A model generated the notes under the pieces. It worked only from the letters and a program-made list of their open reading frames with translations, made no database searches and was not told the DNA's origin. From positions 124,001 to 188,000 of the forward strand of contig NZ_RDSR01000002.1 of NCBI RefSeq assembly GCF_003716325.1: 64,000 nucleotides of DNA. Direction: 5' to 3'. Source of the stretch: Cryobacterium tepidiphilum (GTDB lineage Bacteria; Actinomycetota; Actinomycetes; Actinomycetales; Microbacteriaceae). Shown one piece after another: positions 24,986 to 31,916 of the stretch (within the stretch, counting starts at the first letter, position 1; the number at the start of each line of letters is the position of its first letter). The translations under genes were made by a program, and so were the position numbers.

Positions 24986-26313
24986 CGCGTGCCTCCTTCC
25001 GTCGTCGCGAACGCTTCTTCGGCATCCGCTGTCGCCAGCAGTGTCTGCGTGATGACGTCGACGGGGATCGTCGACGGTGGTTCGATGACCGCCATCTCGC
25101 CGGTCACGGCCGACACGTTGCCGAGCGCCGCAAGGAGCGTGATGCGGGGGATGACGCCGAGCAGCCGCTGCCGGTCGTCCACGACCGCGACGGGCAGCGC
25201 GCTCTCGACCGACAGCTCGAACAGGTCGCTGAGGTGCGCCTCCGGGTTCGTGGTGGCGACGTCGTTGACCACGACGGACATGAGGTCGGCCTCGCCGCGC
25301 TTCACCTGCTTCATCACGTCGTTGTCGCGCACGACGCCGACGAGGGTGCGGCCGTTTCCGACGACGAAGGCGGCGGAGGTCTGCAGGTCTCGCATGACAC
25401 GCAGTGCGGCACGCGGCCCGGCGGAAGCGGATACGACCGCCTTGGCCGGTTCCATGACCCCGGCGGCGGTGAGCACGCGGGCGCGGTCGACGTCTTGCAC
25501 GAACTGGGCGACGTAGTCGTTCGCCGGGTCGGTGAGGATGTCGTCGGGGGTGCCCACCTGCATGATCCGGCCGTCGCGCATGACCGCGATGCGGTCGCCG
25601 AGGAACATCGCCTCGTTGAGGTCGTGGGTGATGAAGATGATGGTCTTGCCGAGTTCGGCCTGCAGCTCCACCAACTGCTCCTGCATCTCCCGGCGGATCA
25701 ACGGGTCGAGGGCGGAGAACGCCTCGTCCATCAGCAGGATGTCGGTGTCGGAGGCGAGCGCCCGGGCGAGGCCCACGCGCTGCTGCATGCCGCCGGAGAG
25801 CTCGCTCGGGAGCTTGTCCTCCCAGCCGGCCAGCCCGACCCGGGCGATGATCGCGAGGGCGCGCTCGCGGCGTTCGGCGAGCCCGACGCCCTGCACCTCG
25901 AGGCCGTAGGCGGCGTTGTCGAGCACCGTGCGGTGAGGGAGCAGAGCGAAGTGCTGGAACACCATCGAGACGTTCCGCTTGCGCACCTCGCGCAGTTCCT
26001 TCGCGGGGATGCCGCTGATCGGCGTGCCCATGATCGACACCGTCCCCGAGGTCGGGGGCAGCAGGCCGTTGAGCATGCGGATGAGCGTGGACTTGCCCGA
26101 TCCGGACAGGCCCATCACGACGAAGATCTCACCGCTGGCCACCTGGAACGAGGCGTCGATCACGGCGGCGGTCCCCTGCGAGGCGACCTCGTCTCGGCTG
26201 GCGCCGTCCTTGAGCTTCCTGACGATCTCCTTGGGCCGGCGCCCAAACGCCTTGTACAGGTCTTTCGCCTCGACGGCGATCGTACTCGCCGTGCCAGTAC
26301 GGGTTTCGGTCAC
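24982..26313 (-). CDS. proV: Glycine betaine ABC transporter ATP-binding protein with CBS domains
   Basis: 443 aa, GTG start. Helical leader KAFGRRPKEIVRKLKDG, Walker A VMGLSGSGKSTLIRML, Q-loop MVFQHFALLPHRTV, signature LSGGMQQRVGLARAL, Walker B ILLMDEAFSALDP, H-loop FITHDLNEA. Residues ~300-420 contain a tandem CBS pair (AALRVMRDLQTSAAFVVGNGRTLVGVVRDNDV and LPVAVVDDRQRLLGVIPRITLL), which in OpuA senses ionic strength or cyclic-di-AMP. It is first in the operon and has a predicted ~215-nt leader. Confidence 0.93.
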   Translation of the reverse strand: MTETRTGTASTIAVEAKDLYKAFGRRPKEIVRKLKDGASRDEVASQGTAAVIDASFQVASGEIFVVMGLSGSGKSTLIRMLNGLLPPTSGTVSIMGTPISGIPAKELREVRKRNVSMVFQHFALLPHRTVLDNAAYGLEVQGVGLAERRERALAIIARVGLAGWEDKLPSELSGGMQQRVGLARALASDTDILLMDEAFSALDPLIRREMQEQLVELQAELGKTIIFITHDLNEAMFLGDRIAVMRDGRIMQVGTPDDILTDPANDYVAQFVQDVDRARVLTAAGVMEPAKAVVSASAGPRAALRVMRDLQTSAAFVVGNGRTLVGVVRDNDVMKQVKRGEADLMSVVVNDVATTNPEAHLSDLFELSVESALPVAVVDDRQRLLGVIPRITLLAALGNVSAVTGEMAVIEPPSTIPVDVITQTLLATADAEEAFATTEGGTR

Positions 26314-26532
26314 AATGTCTCCGAGCGGCGCGCCTCATCGAGGGAGCGCGCAGCTTTCGTTTCTGTCGGCCGGGCTGGTCAGGAGTGCTTCGGTTACCCA
26401 TCAAGCGCCTGGGCACATGGTGCACAGCCAGGGCGACTCGAACTCAAAAGCGGGAGCGGTCATGGGACCGGCTCCAACCCGACCAAGCCATACGCCCACA
26501 CGCACTCGAACGGTGAATGACGGTGTGGCCGC

Positions 26533-26561
26533 GGACTAGGTTGTGGCCTGAAGGCCGTCAA
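26533..26561 (-). promoter_or_regulatory. Candidate proV promoter with long leader
   Basis: Read on the minus strand: TTGACG (26561-26556), 17-bp spacer, TAGTCC (26538-26533). The -35 matches five of six consensus bases. Initiation would be about 215 nt upstream of the proV GTG, long enough for leader-based control of an osmolyte importer. Confidence 0.45.
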
Positions 26562-26653
26562 ACAACGTATCAACGCCCCGTGCGCCCGTCCAACCGGGAA
26601 CGGAGGATTTCCGCCGGTTTCGGACCCGCCGGCCCCGCGGCATCCCGCTCTGT

Positions 26654-26680
26654 GACTGGGATCGGCCCGGGTTCCCAGTC
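26654..26680 (-). terminator. Hairpin downstream of otnC
   Basis: Perfect 8-bp arms GACTGGGA and TCCCAGTC around an 11-nt GC-rich loop, 13 bp beyond the otnC stop. No T-run follows on the minus strand, so termination strength is uncertain. It separates the acid-sugar operon from the proV promoter. Confidence 0.5.
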
Positions 26681-26692
26681 GTTGTCAATTCG

Positions 26693-27313
26693 TTATCTGC
26701 CAAGGGCGGCGACCTGCGCCGGGGTCAGCGGGCGCGTCGGGTGGCCGGCCAGGAGGAAGAACAGCGTGGCGGTCTCCTCGAGCTCCTCGACCGCATCCGT
26801 CGCCTGCGCGAGAGACGCCCCCGACACGACAGGGCCGTGGTTCGCCAGCAGCAGGGCATGGTGGCGGGCTCCGGTCGCTTCGATGACGCCCGTCAGCGCC
26901 GTGTCGCCCGGGGCGTGGTACGGCAGCAGCGGCAGCCTGCCGACCCGCATCGCGTAGTACGCGGTGAGGGCGGGCAGCGCGTCTTCGGCGTCGAGCCCGT
27001 CGAGGCACGACACGGCCGCCGCGTGCGTGGAATGCGTGTGCACGACAGCCGTGTCGCCGGGGCGAACCCGCAGCAGGGCCGCGTGCAGGAACGCCTCCTT
27101 CGAGGGCGCCGGGCCATCCAGGTGGGCGCCGTTCGCGTCGATCACCGACAGATCCTCCGCCCGCACCGTGCCGAGGCTGCTCCCGGTCGGCGTGATGAGG
27201 ATCCGTCCGCCCACCCGCACGCTGATGTTCCCGGTGCTGCCATGGGTCAGCGATCGTTCGAACAGCGACCGCGCCGCCCGCACGATGGCGTTTCGCGCTC
27301 CGGTCTCATCCAT
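26693..27313 (-). CDS. otnC: Class II aldolase, 3-oxo-tetronate 4-phosphate decarboxylase type
   Basis: 206 aa. Class II (AraD/FucA) fold with HGSTGNISVR phosphate loop, PTGSSLG, catalytic glutamate in SKEAFLH (Glu73), zinc ligands in VVHTHSTHAAA (His92, His94) and LLANHGPV (His159). In OtnC the fold is used to decarboxylate 3-oxo-tetronate 4-phosphate to dihydroxyacetone phosphate and CO2. The assignment relies on its partner OtnK, 11 bp upstream. ATG at 27313 with a strong AAGGAGGAG ribosome site; last gene of the operon. Confidence 0.85.
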   Translation of the reverse strand: MDETGARNAIVRAARSLFERSLTHGSTGNISVRVGGRILITPTGSSLGTVRAEDLSVIDANGAHLDGPAPSKEAFLHAALLRVRPGDTAVVHTHSTHAAAVSCLDGLDAEDALPALTAYYAMRVGRLPLLPYHAPGDTALTGVIEATGARHHALLLANHGPVVSGASLAQATDAVEELEETATLFFLLAGHPTRPLTPAQVAALGR

Positions 27314-27324
27314 GCTCTCCTCCT

Positions 27325-28572
27325 TCACGCGCTGCTGGCCTCCACGAGCAGGTCGACGGGCCCGAAATTGCCGGACTTCAGGAGCACGGCCAACGGATGC
27401 GCCCCGTCGACGTGTATCCACGGCACGCCGGCCGCTGCCTCCGCGCCGACCCGGCCCGAACGCAGCCCGAGGGCTTCGGTGACGGCGCCCGACGTCTCGC
27501 CCCCGGCGACCACGAGCCGCTCCACGCCGCGCTCGACGAGCCCCGTCGCGATCACCCGGAACGCGGACTCGAGCAGCTCCGCGGCGCCCTGGACGCCGAG
27601 CGCATGCTGCACGACCGCGAGTTCGGCAGGCGGCAGCGACGAGTAGATGAGGGGCGCCCGGCCGGCATCGAGACTGTCGAACCAGGCCAGCGCCTCGGCG
27701 GCGAGGCGGTCTGGGACAGGCGTGCGACGAGCATCGAGGCGAAATGACGGATGCGCTCGGCTCATGACGGCAACCTGCTCCAGCGTGCGGGCCGAGCAGC
27801 TTCCCGCGAGGACGGCGGCGGGCCCCGACGGCAGCGCGTCGGTGCTGCCGGGGGCCGCGCCGGGCTCGCGGAGGGCCCCGGCCAGTCCCGCGGCGAGCCC
27901 CGCGGCACCCGTCACCAGGCGGTCGTCCCGGCAGGCGAAGCCGAGCTCGAGCAGGTCCGCGTCGTCGACCGCGTCGACCACGGCGTACCGCACGCCGCCG
28001 GAGCGAAGCGCCGCGAGCGCGTCGGCGAGGCCCTCCCGGCCGGTGCGCACCACGCGGTGTCGCACGTGGCCGATCGTCCGCGCCGTCTGCGCCGCCAGCA
28101 GCCGGGGCACGCTCGAATCGGTCATGGGCGTGAGCGGGTGGTGGCGCATGGGCGAGTCGGCGAGCAGGGTGCCACCGGCGAAGAGCAGGCCCTCGAACAC
28201 CGTGCGATCGTGCACGGGCGACGCCGGTGTGACGACGGTGAGCCGGGCGTCGACGAGGTCGGCGAGGGCGTCGGCGACCGGGCCGATGTTGCCCTGTGCA
28301 GAGGAGTCGAAGGTGGAGCAGTACTTGACGTAGAGGCGGTCCCAGCCCCGGCCCCTGGCCCAGCGGGCGGCGCGCAGGGACTGGTCCACCGCCTCGGACC
28401 GGGGGCAGGTGCGCGTCTTCAGGGCGATGACGATGGCCGTGGCGCCGGGATCGGATGCCGGCACCTCGTCATCGGGAACGCCGAAGACCAGGCGCACGGC
28501 CAGGCCGGCGCGCCGGAACGCGACCGCGACATCCGTCGCCCCGGTGACGTCGTCGGCGATCGCCGCGATCAT
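27325..28572 (-). CDS. otnK: Four-carbon acid sugar kinase (DUF1537, OtnK-like)
   Basis: 415 aa, within the range of the OtnK family. N-terminal IADDVTGATDVAVAFRRAG is the substrate-domain signature; YVKYCSTFDSSAQGNIGPVADAL and VTPASPVHDRTVF follow; the C-terminal nucleotide domain has VVAGGETSGAVTEALGL and the closing LKSGNFGPVDLL. OtnK phosphorylates 3-oxo-tetronate at O4. ATG at 28572 overlaps the stop of the racemase-like gene by 4 bp. No OtnI isomerase or tetronate dehydrogenase is encoded in this operon. Confidence 0.9.
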   Translation of the reverse strand: MIAAIADDVTGATDVAVAFRRAGLAVRLVFGVPDDEVPASDPGATAIVIALKTRTCPRSEAVDQSLRAARWARGRGWDRLYVKYCSTFDSSAQGNIGPVADALADLVDARLTVVTPASPVHDRTVFEGLLFAGGTLLADSPMRHHPLTPMTDSSVPRLLAAQTARTIGHVRHRVVRTGREGLADALAALRSGGVRYAVVDAVDDADLLELGFACRDDRLVTGAAGLAAGLAGALREPGAAPGSTDALPSGPAAVLAGSCSARTLEQVAVMSRAHPSFRLDARRTPVPDRLAAEALAWFDSLDAGRAPLIYSSLPPAELAVVQHALGVQGAAELLESAFRVIATGLVERGVERLVVAGGETSGAVTEALGLRSGRVGAEAAAGVPWIHVDGAHPLAVLLKSGNFGPVDLLVEASSA

Positions 28573-29249
28573 GGCCGCGTTCCCAGGAGCGCCTGCCGCA
28601 TGCGTGCGGCCGCACGGGGCGGACCGGCCATGACCGGCAGGCCCAGCCGCTCGGCGAGCCGGGCGGCCGCCGGGGCGAGCGAATACTGCGCGAGGAGCAC
28701 GGCGTCGGCGGGCTCCGCCGACAGGACCGCGCTCGCCAGCGCATCGGTGACCGCCGCCGTGTCGCCTGACGCGGCCGCGGCGAAGGCATCGGCGGCGAGC
28801 ACACCCGTGACCCGCGGCGCGCCGGATCGCTCGCGGGCGAACAGCGCGAACCGCTCCTCGGCGTCGCGCAGGGCCTCCGGCAGGGAGGACAGCAGGATGA
28901 CGCGCTCATACCCGGCCGACACCACGTCGTCGAAGGCGGCGTCGTCGGAGGCGTAGATCGGCACGTCGCCGCCGGCGCCCAGCTCGTGCGCGACCGGCCC
29001 GTACATCGAGCAGGTGAGGAGCACGCCATCCGCTCCGGCCTCGACGGCGTAGCGCACCAGCGCCCCCATTCGCGCGGCCAGCGGCGGCGTCAGCCCGCCC
29101 GCCGCGACCGCCTCGGTGATCAACCGGTCGTCGAGAACGTTCCAGAGCGTCGCCTCCGGGAAGTGCTCCGCGAACGCGGCGCTCGCCGGCGGGATCGCGG
29201 CCGTGGTGGCGCCGATGAAGGCGACCAGCGGATGCCGGTCAGCGCTCAA
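28569..29249 (-). CDS. Asp/Glu/hydantoin-racemase-fold protein with a single catalytic cysteine
   Basis: 226 aa. LVAFIGATTAAIPPASAAF and WNVLDDRLI match the racemase superfamily start, and the first catalytic cysteine is in GVLLTCSMYGP (Cys80). The second position, normally a cysteine in a G-C-T loop, is VLLAQYSLAP here (Gln188-Ser190), so it should not be a two-base racemase. The start is uncertain: I use the TTG at 29249, which overlaps the RraA-like stop by 11 bp; another TTG lies two codons upstream. Its role in the operon is unknown, possibly isomerisation or lyase chemistry on an acid sugar. Confidence 0.75.
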   Translation of the reverse strand: MSADRHPLVAFIGATTAAIPPASAAFAEHFPEATLWNVLDDRLITEAVAAGGLTPPLAARMGALVRYAVEAGADGVLLTCSMYGPVAHELGAGGDVPIYASDDAAFDDVVSAGYERVILLSSLPEALRDAEERFALFARERSGAPRVTGVLAADAFAAAASGDTAAVTDALASAVLSAEPADAVLLAQYSLAPAAARLAERLGLPVMAGPPRAAARMRQALLGTRP

Positions 29250-29712
29250 CGACAACGCCGTCCTCGTCGGCGTACACGCGCTTCCCGGGCGCGACGACCG
29301 TCTCACCGATCGTGAGCACCACGTCGGCCTCACCGGCCCCGGTCTTCCCGCTCTTGCGCGGGTTGCTGGCCAGCGCCTTGATGCCGAGCGGCAGTGCGGC
29401 CAGCGCCGTGCGGTCCCGCACCGCGCCGTGGATGACGATGCCGGCCCAGCCGTTCTCGAGGGCGATGGCGGCGATCATGTCGCCCATCAACGCCGTGCGC
29501 ACCGACCCACCGCCATCGACGACGAGCACCGCCCCGTCGCCCGGGGTGGAGACCAGCGACTTCAGCAGCGCGTTGTCCTCGAAGCAGCGCACCGTCCGTG
29601 CCGGGCCGGAGAAGCGAAGCGTTCCGCCGAAGTCGGCGAGGGGCACCGACAGCGACAGCAGGTCGTCGCCGCGCTCGTCCCAGAGGTCGGCGGTGGCGGG
29701 GGTCTCGGTCAT
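29239..29712 (-). CDS. RraA-like protein (HMG/CHA-aldolase family)
   Basis: 157 aa. GDGAVLVVDGGGSVRTALMGDMIAAIALENGWAGIVIHGAVRD is the defining region, with G-G-G-S-x-R-x-A-x-x-G-x-x and the R-D pair; the C-terminal KSGKTGAGE and PGKRVYADEDGVV also match. Proteins of this fold are either RNase E inhibitors or class II aldolases for 4-hydroxy-4-methyl-2-oxoglutarate and oxaloacetate. In a catabolic operon the aldolase/decarboxylase role is likelier. ATG at 29712, 52 bp downstream of gntR. The conserved R-x20-D metal pair (SVRTAL...AVRDRT) is present. Confidence 0.85.
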   Translation of the reverse strand: MTETPATADLWDERGDDLLSLSVPLADFGGTLRFSGPARTVRCFEDNALLKSLVSTPGDGAVLVVDGGGSVRTALMGDMIAAIALENGWAGIVIHGAVRDRTALAALPLGIKALASNPRKSGKTGAGEADVVLTIGETVVAPGKRVYADEDGVVVER

Positions 29713-29764
29713 GTTCTCGCTCCTTTGCGGGCAGTGCGTGTCGTTCTCGGGTCGGGGTGACCGG

Positions 29765-30454
29765 TCAGGCCACCGCGTGGTGCGTCTCGCTCGCGGCCAG
29801 GCGCGAGGCCGCTTTCGCCCCCAGGCTGCTGCGGATGTGACGCAGCATGAGTTCCTGTACGCCCTCCCGGTCACCGGCGGTGACAGCGGCGAACAGCTCC
29901 CGGTGCTCGTTGGCCTTGCGGTCGCGCTCGGGCTGCTGGCGTCGTTCCTCGAGGCCGACCAGCCGATAGCGGTCGGCCTTGTCCCACAATCCGTCGAGGG
30001 TGGCGATCAGCAGATCGTTGTGCGACGCGCAGTAGACGGCGCGGTGGAAGCGCCGGTGGGCCACGAGGTCGACGACCGCGGGCTGGTTCGGCAGCGGCTC
30101 CAGCTCGGACAGCGCAGCTCGCATCTCGGCGATGTCGTCCTTGGTGCGGCGCTCGGCGGCGAGGCCAGCGGCGAGCGGGTCGAGGGCGCGGCGGATCTCG
30201 AGGAGGTCACGGGCCTCCTCGGCCGAGAGGTCGGTGACCCGGGCGTCGCGGTGGGCGTCCAGCTCGACGAGGCCTTCGGACTTCAGCCGCCGCAGCGACT
30301 CCCGAAGCGGGGTGGTGCTGATGCCGAGCTCGGCCGCCAGCGCCGCCTGGTTCAGCACCGTGCCGGGTGGGTACACGCCGGTGACGATCCGGCCCCGCAC
30401 TTCGGCGTACGCGAAGTCGCTCTTCGTCGAGTAACGATCGACCTGTGCATCCAT
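29765..30454 (-). CDS. GntR-family regulator (FCD subfamily)
   Basis: 229 aa. N-terminal winged HTH (SDFAYAEVRGRIVTGVYPPGTVLNQAALAAELGISTTPLRESLRRLKSEGLVELDAHRDARV), then an all-helical FCD ligand domain with DLLEIRRALDPLAAGLAAERR, FHRAVYCASHNDLL and the metal-binding HRELFAAVTAGDREGVQELMLRHI. FCD regulators respond to organic acids. First gene of the acid-sugar operon and divergent from the ABC importer, so it probably controls both. ATG at 30454. Confidence 0.93.
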   Translation of the reverse strand: MDAQVDRYSTKSDFAYAEVRGRIVTGVYPPGTVLNQAALAAELGISTTPLRESLRRLKSEGLVELDAHRDARVTDLSAEEARDLLEIRRALDPLAAGLAAERRTKDDIAEMRAALSELEPLPNQPAVVDLVAHRRFHRAVYCASHNDLLIATLDGLWDKADRYRLVGLEERRQQPERDRKANEHRELFAAVTAGDREGVQELMLRHIRSSLGAKAASRLAASETHHAVA

Positions 30455-30705
30455 GCTTGCCTCCGACCCACATCCTATGGCAGGTTATTGGTTATAACGA
30501 GGGGCACGCCAGATCACTGACGAGCGCTCAGGGCTCCCGTTACAAAACCGAGACAGACGTGATTTTCGCTGGTCGATCGGTATTTCTAACCCGTGCGACA
30601 CGGGTGGTCGGTTTACAAAACGACCGAAACATTGACATCGACGGCTATAACCTCAAGCATGATCCCAGCACCACAGTGCCATTCATCACACAAAGGAGTG
30701 ATTCA
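30455..30705. promoter_or_regulatory. Divergent control region between gntR and the ABC importer
   Basis: This 251-bp gap is locally A+T-richer than its surroundings. It holds two TATAAC-containing dyads (GTTATAAC at 30491-30498 and GCTATAAC at 30644-30651), a longer palindrome at 30606-30625, and a direct repeat TTACAAAACCGA/TTACAAAACGACCGA (30540 and 30613). The TATAAC boxes resemble -10 elements for each direction. The plus-strand gene has an AAAGGAG ribosome site at 30692. Confidence 0.55.
30606..30625. promoter_or_regulatory. Candidate GntR operator palindrome
   Basis: GGTCGgTTT-ACA-AAACGACC is a nearly perfect dyad (one extra base in the left arm) about 20 bp upstream of the TATAAC box for the importer operon. 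It is the most symmetrical site in the gap, but FCD-GntR proteins usually bind shorter TnGTnnACnA-like sites, so the assignment is tentative. Confidence 0.4.
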
Positions 30706-31884
30706 ATGAACGGAAATTCCCTGGGACGCGGCTCGCGCCGGCGCATGCTCGCCGGCTTCGCCGCCCTGACCGCCGTGGCAACGGTGACCGCCCTCGCCGG
30801 CTGCAGTGGCAGCACCGGCCCCGGCGACGCCGGAGGCGGCGACCAGCCGTCCGCAGCAGCTGCCGGTGACTTCCCCAGCTATTACCCCGCCGACTACCAG
30901 AGCATCGTCGATGGCGCGAAGAAGGAGGGCGGCGACCTCGTCATCTACTCCAACACCGACCAGGAGAACTGGGCGCCGATCTTCCGCGACTTCCAGAAGA
31001 AGTACCCCTTCGTGAAGATTTCGGCAAACAACCTGGAGAGCGACGAGGTGTTCCAGCGCCAGCTCAGCGAGATGGCGACCGGCAATGCCCCCGCCGACCT
31101 GCTGGTGTCCAACGCCACCCAGGGCTGGGCGGAGTACGCCTCGAAGCCTGACACCACGATGGCGTATGAGTCGCCGGAACTGAGCAAGCTGCCGGACTTC
31201 GTGACCCTGCTGCCCAATGTCTACGCGATGAGCATGGACCCGATCGGCATGCTCTACAACACGGCCGTCATCGACAAGGAACTGACGAGCATCAAGGACC
31301 TCGCCGACTACGTGCAGGCCAACAAAGACAAGATGAAGAACAAGGTCACCACGCGTGACGTCTCCGGAGCCTTTGGCTTCAGCGTCTCCAAGGCGTGGGC
31401 GGACAACGCCACGGACAGCTGGGACACGCTGGCCAAGGTCATGCCCTTCGCGCGTGCTGAGACCTCCTCCGGCACCCAGAAGGACAAGATCACGTCCGGT
31501 GAGTACGGCGCGGGCTTCCTGATCAGTGGTGCCGTGGGCTTCCCGGCGGAGAAGGACGCCGGCGGCCTGCTCAAGTTCGTGCTCCCGAAGGACGGCACCG
31601 ACGTCATCGGCCGTGGCATCGCCATCACCCCGAAGGCGCCGCACGTCAACACCGCGAAGCTCTTCGTCGACTTCGTGCTCTCCGAAGACGGCCAGAACGC
31701 TGTCGCCGAGGGTGGCCTGGCCTCCTACCGCGACAACGTGAAGCCCGCCGAGGGGCTGCACACCTACCAGGAGGTCGAGGAGAAGGCCGGCAAGGACAAC
31801 ATCATCGTCGTGCCTTACGAGGCCGCCTCCGAGGCCGAGGTCAAGGAATTCACCGACAAGTGGAACGGCCTGCTCGCTAAGTAG
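30706..31884 (+). CDS. ABC transporter substrate-binding lipoprotein (Fe3+/2-AEP/thiamine-type family)
   Basis: 392 aa. Lipoprotein signal with RRR, a hydrophobic core and LAGC lipobox (Cys33), then a Gly/Pro/Ala linker. Mature domain: GAKKEGGDLVIYSNTDQENWAPIFRDFQKKYPFVKISANN, ADLLVSNATQGWAEY, DPIGMLYNTAVIDKE, GFLISGAVGFPAEKDAGGLLKFVLPKDGTD. This is the layout of the family-1 ferric/AEP/thiamine binders. There is no obvious Tyr-Tyr iron pair, so the ligand may be an organic acid rather than iron. ATG at 30706 after AAAGGAG. It heads the plus-strand operon. Confidence 0.85.
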   Translation: MNGNSLGRGSRRRMLAGFAALTAVATVTALAGCSGSTGPGDAGGGDQPSAAAAGDFPSYYPADYQSIVDGAKKEGGDLVIYSNTDQENWAPIFRDFQKKYPFVKISANNLESDEVFQRQLSEMATGNAPADLLVSNATQGWAEYASKPDTTMAYESPELSKLPDFVTLLPNVYAMSMDPIGMLYNTAVIDKELTSIKDLADYVQANKDKMKNKVTTRDVSGAFGFSVSKAWADNATDSWDTLAKVMPFARAETSSGTQKDKITSGEYGAGFLISGAVGFPAEKDAGGLLKFVLPKDGTDVIGRGIAITPKAPHVNTAKLFVDFVLSEDGQNAVAEGGLASYRDNVKPAEGLHTYQEVEEKAGKDNIIVVPYEAASEAEVKEFTDKWNGLLAK

Positions 31885-31916
31885 CTCGCATCGCGGCTAC
31901 CTGAAGGAAACACATA

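Larger units (their letters stand above)
26314..26692. other. 379-bp intergenic region upstream of proVWX
   Basis: No convincing gene. It contains a minus-strand promoter candidate for proV (26533-26561), the resulting long leader (26314-26530) and a hairpin beyond the otnC stop (26654-26680). The leader has several GC-rich segments able to pair, but I could not match it to a known riboswitch class. Confidence 0.6.

Noticed and set aside
23097..25025. Single 642-codon minus-strand frame that would fuse the betaine-binding protein to an upstream sequence
   Set aside because: The upstream half is an out-of-frame reading of proW. A lipoprotein signal peptide begins at the GTG at 24008, so the two are separate genes.
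26314..26530. Known riboswitch in the proV leader (ydaO/c-di-AMP or similar)
   Set aside because: A few local similarities such as GGGTAACCGAAGC are present, but the ordered core motifs are not, so I do not assign a class.
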